DNA of 64,000 nucleotides from Caldovatus sediminis (GTDB lineage: Bacteria; Pseudomonadota; Alphaproteobacteria; Acetobacterales; Acetobacteraceae): contig NZ_BMKS01000012.1 in NCBI RefSeq assembly GCF_014644455.1, positions 1 through 64,000 on the forward strand, in the 5' to 3' direction. The notes under the pieces are model-generated. The model worked only from the letters and a program-made list of their open reading frames with translations, was not told the DNA's origin and ran no database searches. Shown here piece by piece: positions 1 through 7,454 of the stretch. Position 1 is the stretch's first letter; every line of letters begins with the position of its first letter. Position numbers and translations under genes: made by a program.

Positions 1-106
1 AGTCGCGGATCATCCGCTCGTCCTCGCCGAGCTGGGCGTCGAGCAGCAGCGGGTCGTCCCAGGCGAAGGCGGGGGCGGAACGCCCGGCCGCGGCGGCGTC
101 GTTCAT
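1..106 (-). CDS. Glutaryl-CoA dehydrogenase-like acyl-CoA dehydrogenase, N-terminus only
   Basis: Only the first 35 codons lie in the window; the gene runs off the left edge. The visible protein begins [10 protein letters not shown] and continues with [18 protein letters not shown]. That matches the conserved opening of glutaryl-CoA dehydrogenases (F-W-D-P-L-x-L-x-x-Q-L-x-x-E-E/D-R), flavoenzymes that convert glutaryl-CoA to crotonyl-CoA in lysine and tryptophan breakdown. Two in-frame ATGs exist, at 112 and 106. A GAGGAG Shine-Dalgarno sequence touches the first and is 6 bases from the second, so 106 is preferred. The assignment rests on the N-terminal motif alone; the flavin and catalytic glutamate regions are outside the window. 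Confidence 0.6.
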   Translation of the reverse strand, partial: MNDAAAAGRSAPAFAWDDPLLLDAQLGEDERMIRD

Positions 107-136
107 CGGCATCTCCTCGCTCCGTCCGGCGCCTCG

Positions 137-170
137 GGGCGGCGGGCGCGCGCGGAAAATGCCGCCGCCC
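137..170 (-). terminator. Possible terminator hairpin after the helicase gene
   Basis: A 9-base inverted repeat (GGGCGGCGG at 137-145 and CCGCCGCCC at 162-170) lies about 55 bases past the helicase stop codon. No T-run follows it, so this is only a GC-rich hairpin in a plausible place. Confidence 0.25.
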
Positions 171-223
171 GCGAGGTCTGGCAACGCAAGGGCGCGCGCG
201 GCGCCGGCCGCCGCGGCGGCGGA

Positions 224-2131
224 TCAGGCGGCCTCGGCCTCGGGCGTGTCCGCGCCCGCGCCGCGGCGCGGGCGCGGGATCGGGATGGTCATGAAGGCCG
301 GCACCGCGTCGCCGAAGCCGCGCACGCGGGGGCCGAGGTCGCGGTCCTCGCGGCGCGCGGGCGGCGCGGCGCGCGGCTCGCCACGGCGGCCGCGCTCGGC
401 CCGCTCGCGCTCGCCTGCCGCCCGCTCGGGCCGTTCGCGCTCGCGCTCCGGCCGCGGCGCGCGTGCCGGCCGCTCCGCCGCGCCGGCCGTTTCGGTCGCG
501 GCCTCGCCCTCCGCGCGCCGGGCCTCGCGCCGCGGCGCCTCCTCCTCGCCGCGACGCCGGCGGCCGGCGCGGCCCTCCCGGGCGTCGCCGCGCCGTGCCT
601 CGGCGGCGCCGGTCTTCGGCGCCGCGGCCGCGCCGCGGCGGCCGCCCCGGCCGCGCCGGCCGCCCTCGGCGGCGGCCGCCTCGGCCATCTCCTCCTCGCT
701 CACCGGCTCCAGGCCCTCGATCGCGAGGCGCGGGATCGGCTGCCCGGTCAGCTTCTCGATCGCGGCGAGGCGCTTCGCGTCCTCCGGCGTGGCGATGGTG
801 TAGGCGTGCCCCTCGCGCCCGGCGCGGCCGGTGCGGCCGATGCGGTGCACGTAGTCCTCGGCGTGGAAGGGCACGTCGAAGTTGAACACGTGCGACAGCC
901 CGCCGATGTCGAGCCCGCGCGCCGCGACGTCGGAGCAGACGAGCAGCCTGATCTCGCCCGCCTTGAAGGCGTTGAGCGTGGCGAAGCGCTGCGACTGGTC
1001 CATGTCCCCGTGCAGCGCGCCGACCGAGAAGCCGTGGCGCTTGAGGCTGCGGTGGAGGATGTCCACGTCCACCTTGCGGTTGCAGAAGATCAGCGCGTTC
1101 TGCACGTCCTGCTGCCGGATCAGCCGCCGCAGCGCCTCGCGCTTCTCGCGCTCGCGCACCAGCGCCACGCCGGTGACGATGGTGGAGGCGACGGTGGCGG
1201 GCCGCGCCACCTCGATCTCCTTCGGGTTGGAGAGGAAGGCGTCGGCCAGGCGGCGGATCTCCGGCGCCATGGTCGCCGAGAAGAACAGCGTCTGCCGGAT
1301 CTTCGGCAGCAGCGAGACGATGCGCTCGACGTCGGGGATGAACCCCATGTCGAGCATGCGGTCCGCCTCGTCGATCACCAGCACCTTGACGTCGGCGAGC
1401 AGGATGCGGCCGCGGTCGAACAGGTCGAGCAGCCGGCCGGGGGTGGCGATCAGCACGTCCACGCCCTTCTCCAGCACGGCGCGCTGCTCGTCCATGCTCT
1501 CGCCGCCGATCAGCAGCGCGTGCACGAGCTTCAGGTGCTTGCCGTACTTGACGAAATTCTCGGCGACCTGGAGCGCCAGCTCGCGCGTCGGCTCGAGGAT
1601 CAGGCTGCGCGGCATGCGCGCCTTGGCGCGCGTGCCCTGCAGGATGTCGAGCATCGGCAGGGTGAAGGCGGCGGTCTTGCCGGTGCCGGTCTGCGCCACG
1701 CCGAGCACGTCGCGCCCCATCAGCACGAAGGGGATCGCCTTCTCCTGGATCGGCGTCGGGTGCTGGTAGCCGGCCTCCTCCAGCGCCTTGAGGACCGGCT
1801 CGGACAGGCCGAGATCGGCGAAGGTGGCGCGGGGCGGCTCGGCGGGGGCGGCCGCCGCGTCGTGCTCGTGCGCCTCGCGCTCGGCCTCGATCTGCGCCGC
1901 CTCCTCGGCGGCCATCGCCTGCACCGCGTCGAGCGCGGCGCCATCGGGCGCGCGACCGGCGCCCGGCGCAGTTCCGGTGCTGTGAGTCTCGGCCGCAGGG
2001 GAGGCGGCCGCGTTGACAGGCTCGGTCAAGTCCAGTGTTTTCCTTCGCCGGATAGGGGCGGCGGGGCCCCGACGGCCGGGGCGTCGGCGGGAGGCCGTCG
2101 GCGGGAGACGGCGCGTCGCCCGGGGGGCCAA
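224..2131 (-). CDS. DEAD-box ATP-dependent RNA helicase, RhlE type
   Basis: This is an ATP-driven RNA helicase expected to remodel RNA in ribosome assembly and mRNA decay. All core motifs are visible in order: the Q motif (GYQHPTPIQ), motif I (AQTGTGKT), Ia (PTRELA), II (DEAD), III (SAT) and VI (HRIGRTGR). The core spans roughly residues 100-470 of 635. It is followed by a long Arg/Gly/Glu/Ala-rich low-complexity tail typical of RhlE-like helicases, which probably binds RNA. The start is a TTG with AGAGG five bases upstream and a candidate promoter ending about 36 bases upstream. The first 30 residues are Arg/Pro-rich and unlike the family, so an in-frame TTG at 2029 (preceded by AAGGA) is the main alternative. 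Confidence 0.92.
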   Translation of the reverse strand: MAPRATRRLPPTASRRRPGRRGPAAPIRRRKTLDLTEPVNAAASPAAETHSTGTAPGAGRAPDGAALDAVQAMAAEEAAQIEAEREAHEHDAAAAPAEPPRATFADLGLSEPVLKALEEAGYQHPTPIQEKAIPFVLMGRDVLGVAQTGTGKTAAFTLPMLDILQGTRAKARMPRSLILEPTRELALQVAENFVKYGKHLKLVHALLIGGESMDEQRAVLEKGVDVLIATPGRLLDLFDRGRILLADVKVLVIDEADRMLDMGFIPDVERIVSLLPKIRQTLFFSATMAPEIRRLADAFLSNPKEIEVARPATVASTIVTGVALVREREKREALRRLIRQQDVQNALIFCNRKVDVDILHRSLKRHGFSVGALHGDMDQSQRFATLNAFKAGEIRLLVCSDVAARGLDIGGLSHVFNFDVPFHAEDYVHRIGRTGRAGREGHAYTIATPEDAKRLAAIEKLTGQPIPRLAIEGLEPVSEEEMAEAAAAEGGRRGRGGRRGAAAAPKTGAAEARRGDAREGRAGRRRRGEEEAPRREARRAEGEAATETAGAAERPARAPRPERERERPERAAGERERAERGRRGEPRAAPPARREDRDLGPRVRGFGDAVPAFMTIPIPRPRRGAGADTPEAEAA

Positions 2132-2166
2132 CGATGCCTCTGCTCCGCCGTTCCGCGTGCGCCTCG

Positions 2167-2195
2167 CATATGCGCGCGTTCCTGCGGGAAATCAA
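2167..2195 (-). promoter_or_regulatory. Candidate sigma-70 promoter of the helicase gene
   Basis: On the minus strand TTGATT (2195-2190) and CATATG (2172-2167) are separated by exactly 17 bases. Predicted transcription would begin near 2160, giving a leader of about 29 bases that contains the AGAGG ribosome-binding site of the TTG start at 2131. Confidence 0.45.
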
Positions 2196-2464
2196 GGCTT
2201 TCCGGCCGCGCGCGTCGCCGGAGGGCGGGTCCTCCCGGCGGCGGCCCGGCGCCGGGGTGGCAAGCGCGCGGCGATCGCGGTGCCGCCCGGCGGCGGCCGC
2301 TGGTCGTGGGGCATCCGCCGGGCCGTGCCCTGGGCTCTCGGTCGGCCCGCGCCGCCGCGGCGCCGCATCCCCCACCCCCGCCTGCGCCGCGTTCGGTGCT
2401 AGCCTCGTGGTCCTGTCCGGAGGGCGGCCGGCGGGCGCCCCCGCCGGGCCGCGAGGGAAACGCC
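2196..2464. other. Intergenic region with a strong hairpin
   Basis: No gene was found between the divergent helicase and the small lipoprotein gene. A long GC hairpin occupies 2424-2452, with arms around GCGGCCGGCGGG and CCCGCCGGGCCGC and one bulged base. It ends just before the GAGGGA ribosome-binding site of the 2465 gene. A TAGCCT hexamer at 2400-2405 could be a -10 element, but no matching -35 was seen. Confidence 0.3.
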
Positions 2465-3088
2465 ATGAGGTTCCGTCCCCCACCGCCCCTCTTGCCGATT
2501 CTGGCTGCCGTCGCGCTTGCCGCGTGCGGCCTGGTCGCGACCGTCCCCGTCGCGCCTGCGGAGGCGCAAGGCTGGTCCGGCGCCGGCGGCGGAGGTGGCG
2601 CGCGCGTCGCGCCGCCGCCGCGGGGGCCCGGGGGCGGCCTGCGGCCGCCGCCGGCACCTGGGCCGGCCCCGCTTCCCGCCTGGCGCGCGCCGCCGCCGGG
2701 GCACAGGCCAGCGCCCGGCGTTCCCTGGAGCTACCGCCCCTATGCCTGGAGCCGCCCCGGTCCCGCCTGGCGGCCGCCCCCCTATCCCTACCACGGCTGG
2801 TATCGCCCCTGGGGCGCCTGGGGCTGGTACCGGCCCTGGGGCTGGTGGGGCTATGGGGTGTTCGTTCCCTCGGTCACCTTCGGGTTCGGTCTTGGCGTCG
2901 TGCCGGACCACTACGGCTATCCCTACGCGCTTCCCTATCCCCCGCCGCCCGCATACTACCCGCCCGTGCCGGGTCGGACCTGCGTCGCGGGCGCCGTGAC
3001 ATGCCCGCTGCGGGAGCCGGCGGAGCCCGGCGATGCCTGCTATTGCCCGACGCCTGACGGGCCGGCCTGGGGCCGGGTTGACGGCTGA
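2465..3088 (+). CDS. Pro/Gly/Tyr/Trp-rich lipoprotein, unknown function
   Basis: This 207-residue secreted protein is of no recognised family. The N-terminus is a signal peptide ending in an apparent lipobox (LAAC, Cys21); a signal-peptidase-I cut after AEA (about residue 34) is the alternative. The middle (about 40-145) is a low-complexity segment rich in Pro, Gly, Trp and Tyr with repeated WYRPWG units. The last 40 residues carry four cysteines in a C-x7-C-x11-C-x-C arrangement. The ATG has GAGGGA upstream. Similar Pro/Tyr-rich envelope proteins occur elsewhere in this window (7455 and 7905), so a surface or envelope role is likely but unproven. Confidence 0.7.
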   Translation: MRFRPPPPLLPILAAVALAACGLVATVPVAPAEAQGWSGAGGGGGARVAPPPRGPGGGLRPPPAPGPAPLPAWRAPPPGHRPAPGVPWSYRPYAWSRPGPAWRPPPYPYHGWYRPWGAWGWYRPWGWWGYGVFVPSVTFGFGLGVVPDHYGYPYALPYPPPPAYYPPVPGRTCVAGAVTCPLREPAEPGDACYCPTPDGPAWGRVDG

Positions 3089-3280
3089 GAACCGGCGCCC
3101 GCGGGTTGTGCTCTCCGTCGCGTCCCGGCATCTGGATGCGCGGCCCGATCGTCGCGCAGGGCGGCGCGATGACCGCGCCCGCATCGGCGAGGTGGCGCGG
3201 GCGGACGAGGCGACCTGCACCTCCGCCGATGGCTCGCTGCCGCCGCCAGGCCGATGGCAGGACGGGAAGGAACGCGCGCC

Positions 3281-3727
3281 ATGCCGCTCACCATCGCTGT
3301 CATCGCGCATGATGCCTCCAAGCCGGCGCTGGTGGACTGGGTCGGCCGCCACGTCGAGGTGCTGCGGCCGCATCGCCTGGTCGCCACCGGCACCACCGGC
3401 GCGCGCATCCGCGAACGCCATCCGGACCTCTCCGTCGAGACGGTGCTGAGCGGTCCGCTCGGCGGCGACCAGCAGATCGGCGCGCGGGTGGCGGAGGGGC
3501 GTGTGGACGCGATCGTCTTCCTCTTCGACCCGCTCTGGGCGCAGCCGCACGAGCCGGACGTGCGCGCGCTGATCCGCATCGCCGCGCTGCGCGACGTGCC
3601 GATCGCGGTGAATCCCGCGACGGCGGAGCTCCTCGCCGCCGCGCTGCCGCGTCTGGCGGCGGCGAGGGAGGCCTCGGCCGCACCGACCCGGGACGGCGCC
3701 GCGCCGGCCGCCCCGCCGATCACATAG
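3281..3727 (+). CDS. mgsA: Methylglyoxal synthase
   Basis: This enzyme converts dihydroxyacetone phosphate to methylglyoxal and phosphate in the cytosol, the bypass that relieves sugar-phosphate stress. The 148-residue protein carries the family's signature residues: His10-Asp11 near the N-terminus, the phosphate-binding TGTTG loop at 36-40, the GPLGGDQQ motif with the catalytic aspartate at about 63, and the PHEPDV motif with His90. The length matches E. coli MgsA (152 residues). The ATG is preceded by GGAAGG. The last 25 residues are Ala/Pro-rich and extend past the conserved core. The gene stands alone; the next gene downstream encodes a hydroxyacid dehydrogenase. Confidence 0.93.
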   Translation: MPLTIAVIAHDASKPALVDWVGRHVEVLRPHRLVATGTTGARIRERHPDLSVETVLSGPLGGDQQIGARVAEGRVDAIVFLFDPLWAQPHEPDVRALIRIAALRDVPIAVNPATAELLAAALPRLAAAREASAAPTRDGAAPAAPPIT

Positions 3728-3949
3728 CGCGTTCCTCGCCTCATCCGGCGGGCCCGGCAGCGTCGCCCGGCCCATCGCCTGCACCGGCGCACCGCCGCGC
3801 CGGGCGGACACGCCGCCGATCCAGACCTCCCGGACGACCGAGGCGGTTCGGGGGAGCCTCCGAGGCGGCCGTCCGGGGGGCTTGTGCCTGCCGGGCGCGC
3901 CCGCCACCCTGCGGCCTCGGCAACGGCGGGGGAGCGGCGAGACAGCGCC

Positions 3950-5029
3950 ATGGCGACGCGGAAGACCTACCGGATCGCGGTGATCCCGGGCGACGGCATC
4001 GGCAAGGAGACGGTGCCGGAGGGCCTGCGCGTGCTCGACGCCGCTGCGCGCCGCTTCGGCTTCGACCTGCAGCTCGCCCACTACGACTGGTCCTGCGAGA
4101 CCTATCGGCAGACCGGCCGGATGATGCCGGAGGACGGGCTCGACCGGCTGCGCGACAGCGACTCGATCTTCCTCGGCGCGGTCGGCTGGCCGGGCGTGCC
4201 CGACCACATCTCGCTCTGGGGGCTGCTGATCCCGATCCGTCGCGGATTCGACCAGTACGTCAACCTCCGCCCCTGCCGGCTGATGCCGGGGGTGCGCACG
4301 CCGCTCGCCGGCCGCGGTCCGGAGGATATCGACTTCTACGTCGTGCGCGAGAACACCGAGGGCGAGTACAGCTCCGTCGGCGGGCGCATGTTCGAGGGGA
4401 CCGAGCGTGAATTCGTCACCCAGGAGAGCGTCTTCACCCGCCAGGGCGTGGACCGCGTGCTGCGCTACGCCTTCGAGCTGGCGATGACCCGGCCGCGCAG
4501 GAAGGTGACGAGCGCGACCAAGTCGAACGGCATCACCCTGACGATGCCCTACTGGGACGAGCGCTTCGCCGCGATGGCGAGGAACTACCCCGAGGTGACG
4601 ACGGACCAGTACCACATCGACATCCTCTGCGCGCACTTCGTGCAGCATCCCGACTGGTTCGACGTGGTCGTCGGCTCCAACCTGTTCGGCGACATCCTGA
4701 GCGATCTCGGCCCGGCGGTGGCGGGCTCGATCGGCATCGCGCCCTCCGCCAACATCAACCCGGAGCGGCGCTTCCCCTCGATGTTCGAGCCGGTGCACGG
4801 CTCCGCACCCGACATCGCCGGCAAGGGGATCTGCAACCCGATCGGCCAGATCTGGTCGGGCGCGATGATGCTCGAGCACCTCGGCGAGAAGGCGGCGGCC
4901 GACGCGATCCTCGGCGCGATCGAAGCGCTGCTCGCCCAGGGCGGCCCGCGCACCCGCGACATGGGCGGCCAGGCCGCAACGGTGGATGTCGGGAAGGCGC
5001 TGGCGGAGGCGGTCGCCCGGGCCGGCTGA
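3950..5029 (+). CDS. Tartrate dehydrogenase / D-malate-type decarboxylating dehydrogenase
   Basis: This is an NAD-dependent beta-decarboxylating dehydrogenase of the isocitrate/isopropylmalate family, 359 residues. It has the GDGIGKE nucleotide-side motif at residues 14-20, the NLRPCR substrate loop, the VVRENTEGEYSS segment typical of the tartrate/D-malate branch (TtuC, DmlA), the catalytic lysine in TKSNG, and the metal-binding aspartates in GDILSDLGP. The branch acts on tartrate, D-malate or related 2-hydroxyacids with Mn2+ or Mg2+. Leucine-pathway LeuB is less likely because the ENTEGEYSS segment and isolated context fit the tartrate group. The ATG start gives the canonical N-terminus TYRIAVIPGDGIG. 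Confidence 0.85.
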   Translation: MATRKTYRIAVIPGDGIGKETVPEGLRVLDAAARRFGFDLQLAHYDWSCETYRQTGRMMPEDGLDRLRDSDSIFLGAVGWPGVPDHISLWGLLIPIRRGFDQYVNLRPCRLMPGVRTPLAGRGPEDIDFYVVRENTEGEYSSVGGRMFEGTEREFVTQESVFTRQGVDRVLRYAFELAMTRPRRKVTSATKSNGITLTMPYWDERFAAMARNYPEVTTDQYHIDILCAHFVQHPDWFDVVVGSNLFGDILSDLGPAVAGSIGIAPSANINPERRFPSMFEPVHGSAPDIAGKGICNPIGQIWSGAMMLEHLGEKAAADAILGAIEALLAQGGPRTRDMGGQAATVDVGKALAEAVARAG

Positions 5030-5039
5030 TCGGGATCAA
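5026..5039 (+). promoter_or_regulatory. FNR/FixK-like box upstream of the quinone oxidoreductase gene
   Basis: CTGATCGGGATCAA matches the FNR consensus TTGAT-N4-ATCAA at 13 of 14 positions. It overlaps the stop codon of the preceding dehydrogenase gene. A weak -10-like CACCCT lies at 5062-5067, at the spacing expected for a class II FNR promoter. Confidence 0.4.
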
Positions 5040-5100
5040 GGCGGCGGACGCGCCGCGGCGCCACCCTCCGGGCGCCGGGATCGCAGCCGAGGGAGGGGCC

Positions 5101-5685
5101 ATGCCGCGCCGCGTCGCCATCATCCAGGGCCATCCCGATCCCGCGGGCGGGCATTTCGGCCACGCCCTCGCCGACGCCTACGCGGAAGGCGCCCTCGCCG
5201 CGGGCCATGCGGTCGAGCGCATCGAGGTCGCGCGTCTCGACTTCCCGCTGCTGCGGACCCAGGCGGACTTCGAGACCGGCTGCCCGCCCGATTCCATCCG
5301 CGCCGCGCAGGACGCGCTGCGGCGGGCCGAGCACTGGGTGCTGCTCTACCCCCTCTGGCTGGGCGCCATGCCCGGCCTGCTCAAGGGCTTCCTCGAGCAG
5401 GTCTGCCGTCCCGGCTTCGCCTTCCGCTACGCGGCGCGCGGCATGCCGGAGAAGCTGATGAAGGGCCGCTCGGCGCGGATCGTGGTCACCATGGGGATGC
5501 CGGCCTTCGCCTACCGCTGGTGGTTCGGCGCGCATTCGCTCCGCAGTCTGGAGCGCAACATCCTCGGCTTCATCGGCATCCGGCCGATCCGCGAGACGCT
5601 GATCGGCGGCGTGGGCGGGCTGGGCGCGGCGAAGGCGGCGGCATGGCTGGAGCGGATGCGCAGCCATGGATGCGATGCGCGCTGA
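5101..5685 (+). CDS. NAD(P)H:quinone oxidoreductase-like flavodoxin-fold protein
   Basis: This 194-residue flavodoxin-fold protein is of the NQO1/MdaB/KefF superfamily. The N-terminal strand-loop IIQGHPDP with the following GHFGHAL segment forms the FMN/FAD phosphate site. The LLYPLWLGAMPGLLKGFLEQ segment (about residues 81-100) is the family's signature flavin and dimer region, and GFAFRY follows. These proteins reduce quinones or act as KefC-type ancillary proteins by two-electron transfer from NAD(P)H. The start is ATG with GAGGGAGGGG upstream. An FNR-like box sits about 60 bases upstream and a very strong hairpin follows the gene, so it is probably a single-gene unit. Confidence 0.82.
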   Translation: MPRRVAIIQGHPDPAGGHFGHALADAYAEGALAAGHAVERIEVARLDFPLLRTQADFETGCPPDSIRAAQDALRRAEHWVLLYPLWLGAMPGLLKGFLEQVCRPGFAFRYAARGMPEKLMKGRSARIVVTMGMPAFAYRWWFGAHSLRSLERNILGFIGIRPIRETLIGGVGGLGAAKAAAWLERMRSHGCDAR

Positions 5686-5708
5686 GTACGAGGAGGGAGG
5701 CGCCCGGC

Positions 5709-5748
5709 GCCGCGGCGGCGCCGCCTTGAACTGCGGCGCCGCCGCGGC
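5709..5748 (+). terminator. Perfect 16-bp stem-loop after the quinone oxidoreductase gene
   Basis: CCGCGGCGGCGCCGC at 5710-5724 is the exact reverse complement of 5733-5747, with an 8-base loop and one more G-C pair outside. It starts 24 bases after the stop codon at 5685. No T-run follows. The loop also holds the TTGAAC proposed as the -35 of the next promoter. Confidence 0.55.
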
Positions 5749-5754
5749 TATCGT
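5726..5754 (+). promoter_or_regulatory. Candidate promoter of the 80-residue protein gene
   Basis: TTGAAC (5726-5731) and TATCGT (5749-5754) are separated by 17 bases. Predicted transcription would start near 5761, immediately before the palindrome at 5765-5781. Confidence 0.45.
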
Positions 5755-5764
5755 TCCGGTGTAC

Positions 5765-5781
5765 TTGCGAGTGATTCGCAA
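5765..5781. promoter_or_regulatory. Fur-like palindrome (TTGCGA-N5-TCGCAA)
   Basis: TTGCGAGTGATTCGCAA is a perfect 6-6 inverted repeat with a 5-base centre. It resembles the GCGAATGATTCGC-type iron boxes recognised by Fur-family regulators. It lies about +4 to +20 relative to the predicted start of transcription, a position that suits a repressor. It is nested inside a second inverted repeat, GTTCCGG (5753-5759) and CCGGAAC (5797-5803). Confidence 0.45.
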
Positions 5782-5825
5782 CTTGCCCGCAACTGGCCGG
5801 AACAGCAGGAAGGAGCGTGCCGACG

Positions 5826-6068
5826 ATGGGCCGGGACGAGAGCCGCCGCATCGGACGCACCTGCGAACGGGCCGTGGTGACCGCCTACCGCGAGCTGCGC
5901 GAGGTCGGCATTGACGACTTCGCGGCCTTCCGCGCCTGCACGGCGCTCTATCGGATCCATCACCCGGAGGCCTCGATCGGCGAGGCCCGGCGTCTGGTCG
6001 CGGAGTGGATCGACCACCACGTGATACGCGGCGCCGTCGGGCCGACGGCGGGGTGCGGCTGCGCCTGA
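5826..6068 (+). CDS. Small His/Cys-containing protein, unknown function
   Basis: This 80-residue soluble protein was not recognised. It looks mostly helical and contains four cysteines (13, 38, 77, 79) and two His-His pairs (45-46 and 64-65), ending in a Cys-Gly-Cys motif, so metal binding is possible. The AGGAAGGAG ribosome-binding site is 11 bases from the ATG at 5826. A GTG at 5817 is in frame but only 2 bases from that site and is rejected. The gene has its own candidate promoter and an iron-box-like palindrome, which suggests regulation by iron or another metal. That link is inferred from the DNA, not from the protein. Confidence 0.65.
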   Translation: MGRDESRRIGRTCERAVVTAYRELREVGIDDFAAFRACTALYRIHHPEASIGEARRLVAEWIDHHVIRGAVGPTAGCGCA

Positions 6069-6099
6069 GGCGTGCCGCTCCGCCTGCCGCCATGCGCGG

Positions 6100-6582
6100 T
6101 CAGGACCGGCCGCCGGTATCGAACACGTCCCACAGGACGTCGACGACCGTGTTGGTCCGCTCGTCCAGGAGGATCAGCGAGCCGCCCACCACCACGTAGG
6201 CGCCATCGGGAATCCTCGGCAGCTGTTGCACCAGCGAGGCGGGTGCCGGCCGGTGCTCGGCCCCCCGCGGCATCCGGTGGCCGGGCTGCAGCAGGTCCAT
6301 CGTCGCCGGCGAGGGGGGAGGCGGCGGCCGCCAGTCGGGGTTCGCGCTCTGCCACTGCCGGACCACCACGCGATCCTCCGAGGTCAGGATCGGTCCGGCG
6401 ATCGGGTTTCCCCGCCCCGCCGGGGTCTGCATCGCGCGGGAGGCCTGCTGGGATCCCTCCCGGTGCCAGGGATTGTGGTTCGCGTGCGTCCAGGATCCGG
6501 CGGCGCCGTTCGGCACGCCGGGCGTCGCGATCAGCAGGGTGGCGGCGGCGGGGAGCGCGATCCAGGAACTCATGGCAGGCAT
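6100..6582 (-). CDS. Secreted protein with RcnB-like C-terminal motif, unknown function
   Basis: This 160-residue protein has an N-terminal signal peptide (hydrophobic to about residue 27) and a proline-rich middle. The C-terminal segment (about 125-155) reads IPDGAYVVVGGSLILLDERT followed by VVDVLWDVF. That resembles the end of RcnB-type periplasmic proteins, where a Y-V-V-V/I-G-x-D/S-x-x-L-I motif is conserved. The similarity is short, so function is left open. The start at 6582 lies only about 6 bases after the predicted transcription start, so the mRNA may be leaderless; an in-frame ATG follows at 6573. It converges with the 80-residue protein gene. Confidence 0.6.
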   Translation of the reverse strand: MPAMSSWIALPAAATLLIATPGVPNGAAGSWTHANHNPWHREGSQQASRAMQTPAGRGNPIAGPILTSEDRVVVRQWQSANPDWRPPPPPSPATMDLLQPGHRMPRGAEHRPAPASLVQQLPRIPDGAYVVVGGSLILLDERTNTVVDVLWDVFDTGGRS

Positions 6583-6594
6583 CGGAACCGCACA

Positions 6595-6624
6595 ATCCTA
6601 GCAGCGGCGGCCGCGGGCGGTCAA
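6595..6624 (-). promoter_or_regulatory. Candidate promoter of the 160-residue secreted protein
   Basis: On the minus strand TTGACC (6624-6619) and TAGGAT (6600-6595) are 18 bases apart. The -35 element overlaps the stop codon of the upstream NRDE gene. Predicted transcription begins near 6588, almost at the ATG (6582), so translation may start on a leaderless message. Confidence 0.5.
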
Positions 6625-7400
6625 AACTCCCGATTGAATTCTCGCGCGCGCCCCTTCAGCGCCACGCGCTCGAACGGCGCCTCGCCCGGCGGCCCGGCAG
6701 CGAACCGCCAATGGAGCGTGCCATCGGCGCCGAGCGCGACAAGGCTCGAGGAGACGGTCCCGAAGCCGCCCCGCGGGGGGACGCGCAGGGTCTCGGCGAT
6801 GCCGACCGCCGGGTCGAATCCGTCGTCCGCCAGCAATGCCTCCCAGTCGCGCCAGCCGTCGGGATGGTCGGGATCCGGTGGCGGCGCCGCGGTGAAGCGG
6901 GGCAGGTGCCGGCGGATCCTCGGATGGGTCAGGTCGTTCGGATCGTGCGAGGTCACCATGGTGATCCCCGTGTGCAGGGCCAGCGCCTGCGGCCGGCCGT
7001 GGCCGAGTCCGCGGAGGAAGAACGCCATGCGCGAATCGGCGACCACCATGTTGAACGGTCGCCATTCGCCGGCGGGCAAGGCCGTCTCGAGATGCCGCGC
7101 GGCGTCGGCGGCGGTGCGGTGCGCGAGGGCGAGCAGCGGCAGGACGCCACGCGACCGCTTGCCGGGGGCCGGGCCGAGGCTGCCCGGCCGGTTCAGCACC
7201 GCGGCCACCACGCCGGTGGTCGTGTCCAGCGCCATCCACGTGCCGCCGCCGCTGCGGTCACGCCCGCCGGTCACGTTCGGGTGCTGGGGCCAATGGGCCG
7301 CGGGCGGGTCCCAGGCGCGGTCGAGTCGCTCGTCACGGTTGGCGGCGAGCAATAGCGGCCAAGCGTGGTCGGGGCGGCGCAGCAGGATCACGGTACACAC
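6621..7400 (-). CDS. NRDE/TANGO2-family protein
   Basis: This is a 259-residue member of the NRDE (TANGO2-like) family, named for the LLAANRDE motif seen here at about residues 18-25. The family has the Ntn-hydrolase-like pattern of a conserved cysteine right after the start Met. The GTG at 7400 gives exactly M-C-T-V and the canonical N-terminus, so it is preferred over an ORF extension to 7424. Other conserved features present are GGTWMAL, the LNRPG segment and FNMVVAD. Bacterial members are of unknown activity; eukaryotic TANGO2 is linked to lipid or haem metabolism. It probably shares a transcript with the upstream Tyr/Pro-repeat gene, 54 bases away. Confidence 0.82.
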   Translation of the reverse strand: MCTVILLRRPDHAWPLLLAANRDERLDRAWDPPAAHWPQHPNVTGGRDRSGGGTWMALDTTTGVVAAVLNRPGSLGPAPGKRSRGVLPLLALAHRTAADAARHLETALPAGEWRPFNMVVADSRMAFFLRGLGHGRPQALALHTGITMVTSHDPNDLTHPRIRRHLPRFTAAPPPDPDHPDGWRDWEALLADDGFDPAVGIAETLRVPPRGGFGTVSSSLVALGADGTLHWRFAAGPPGEAPFERVALKGRAREFNREF

Positions 7401-7454
7401 GACGAAACCCTGCGCGTGCGCCACCGCCGCGACAAGATGCCGCGGCGGCGCCCT

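Noticed and set aside
2013-2029. TTGAC-N7-GTCAA inverted repeat
   Set aside because: It lies inside the helicase coding region near an alternative TTG start. No known regulator fits the spacing, and it is short enough to be chance.
806-3088. 760-residue rightward ORF across the helicase gene
   Set aside because: Its first part is antisense to the DEAD-box helicase and has no protein-like composition. Only the final segment from the ATG at 2465 is a real gene.
2399-4879. 826-residue leftward ORF antisense to mgsA and the tartrate-type dehydrogenase
   Set aside because: Both sense genes have unmistakable family motifs. The antisense frame is open only because of the high GC content.
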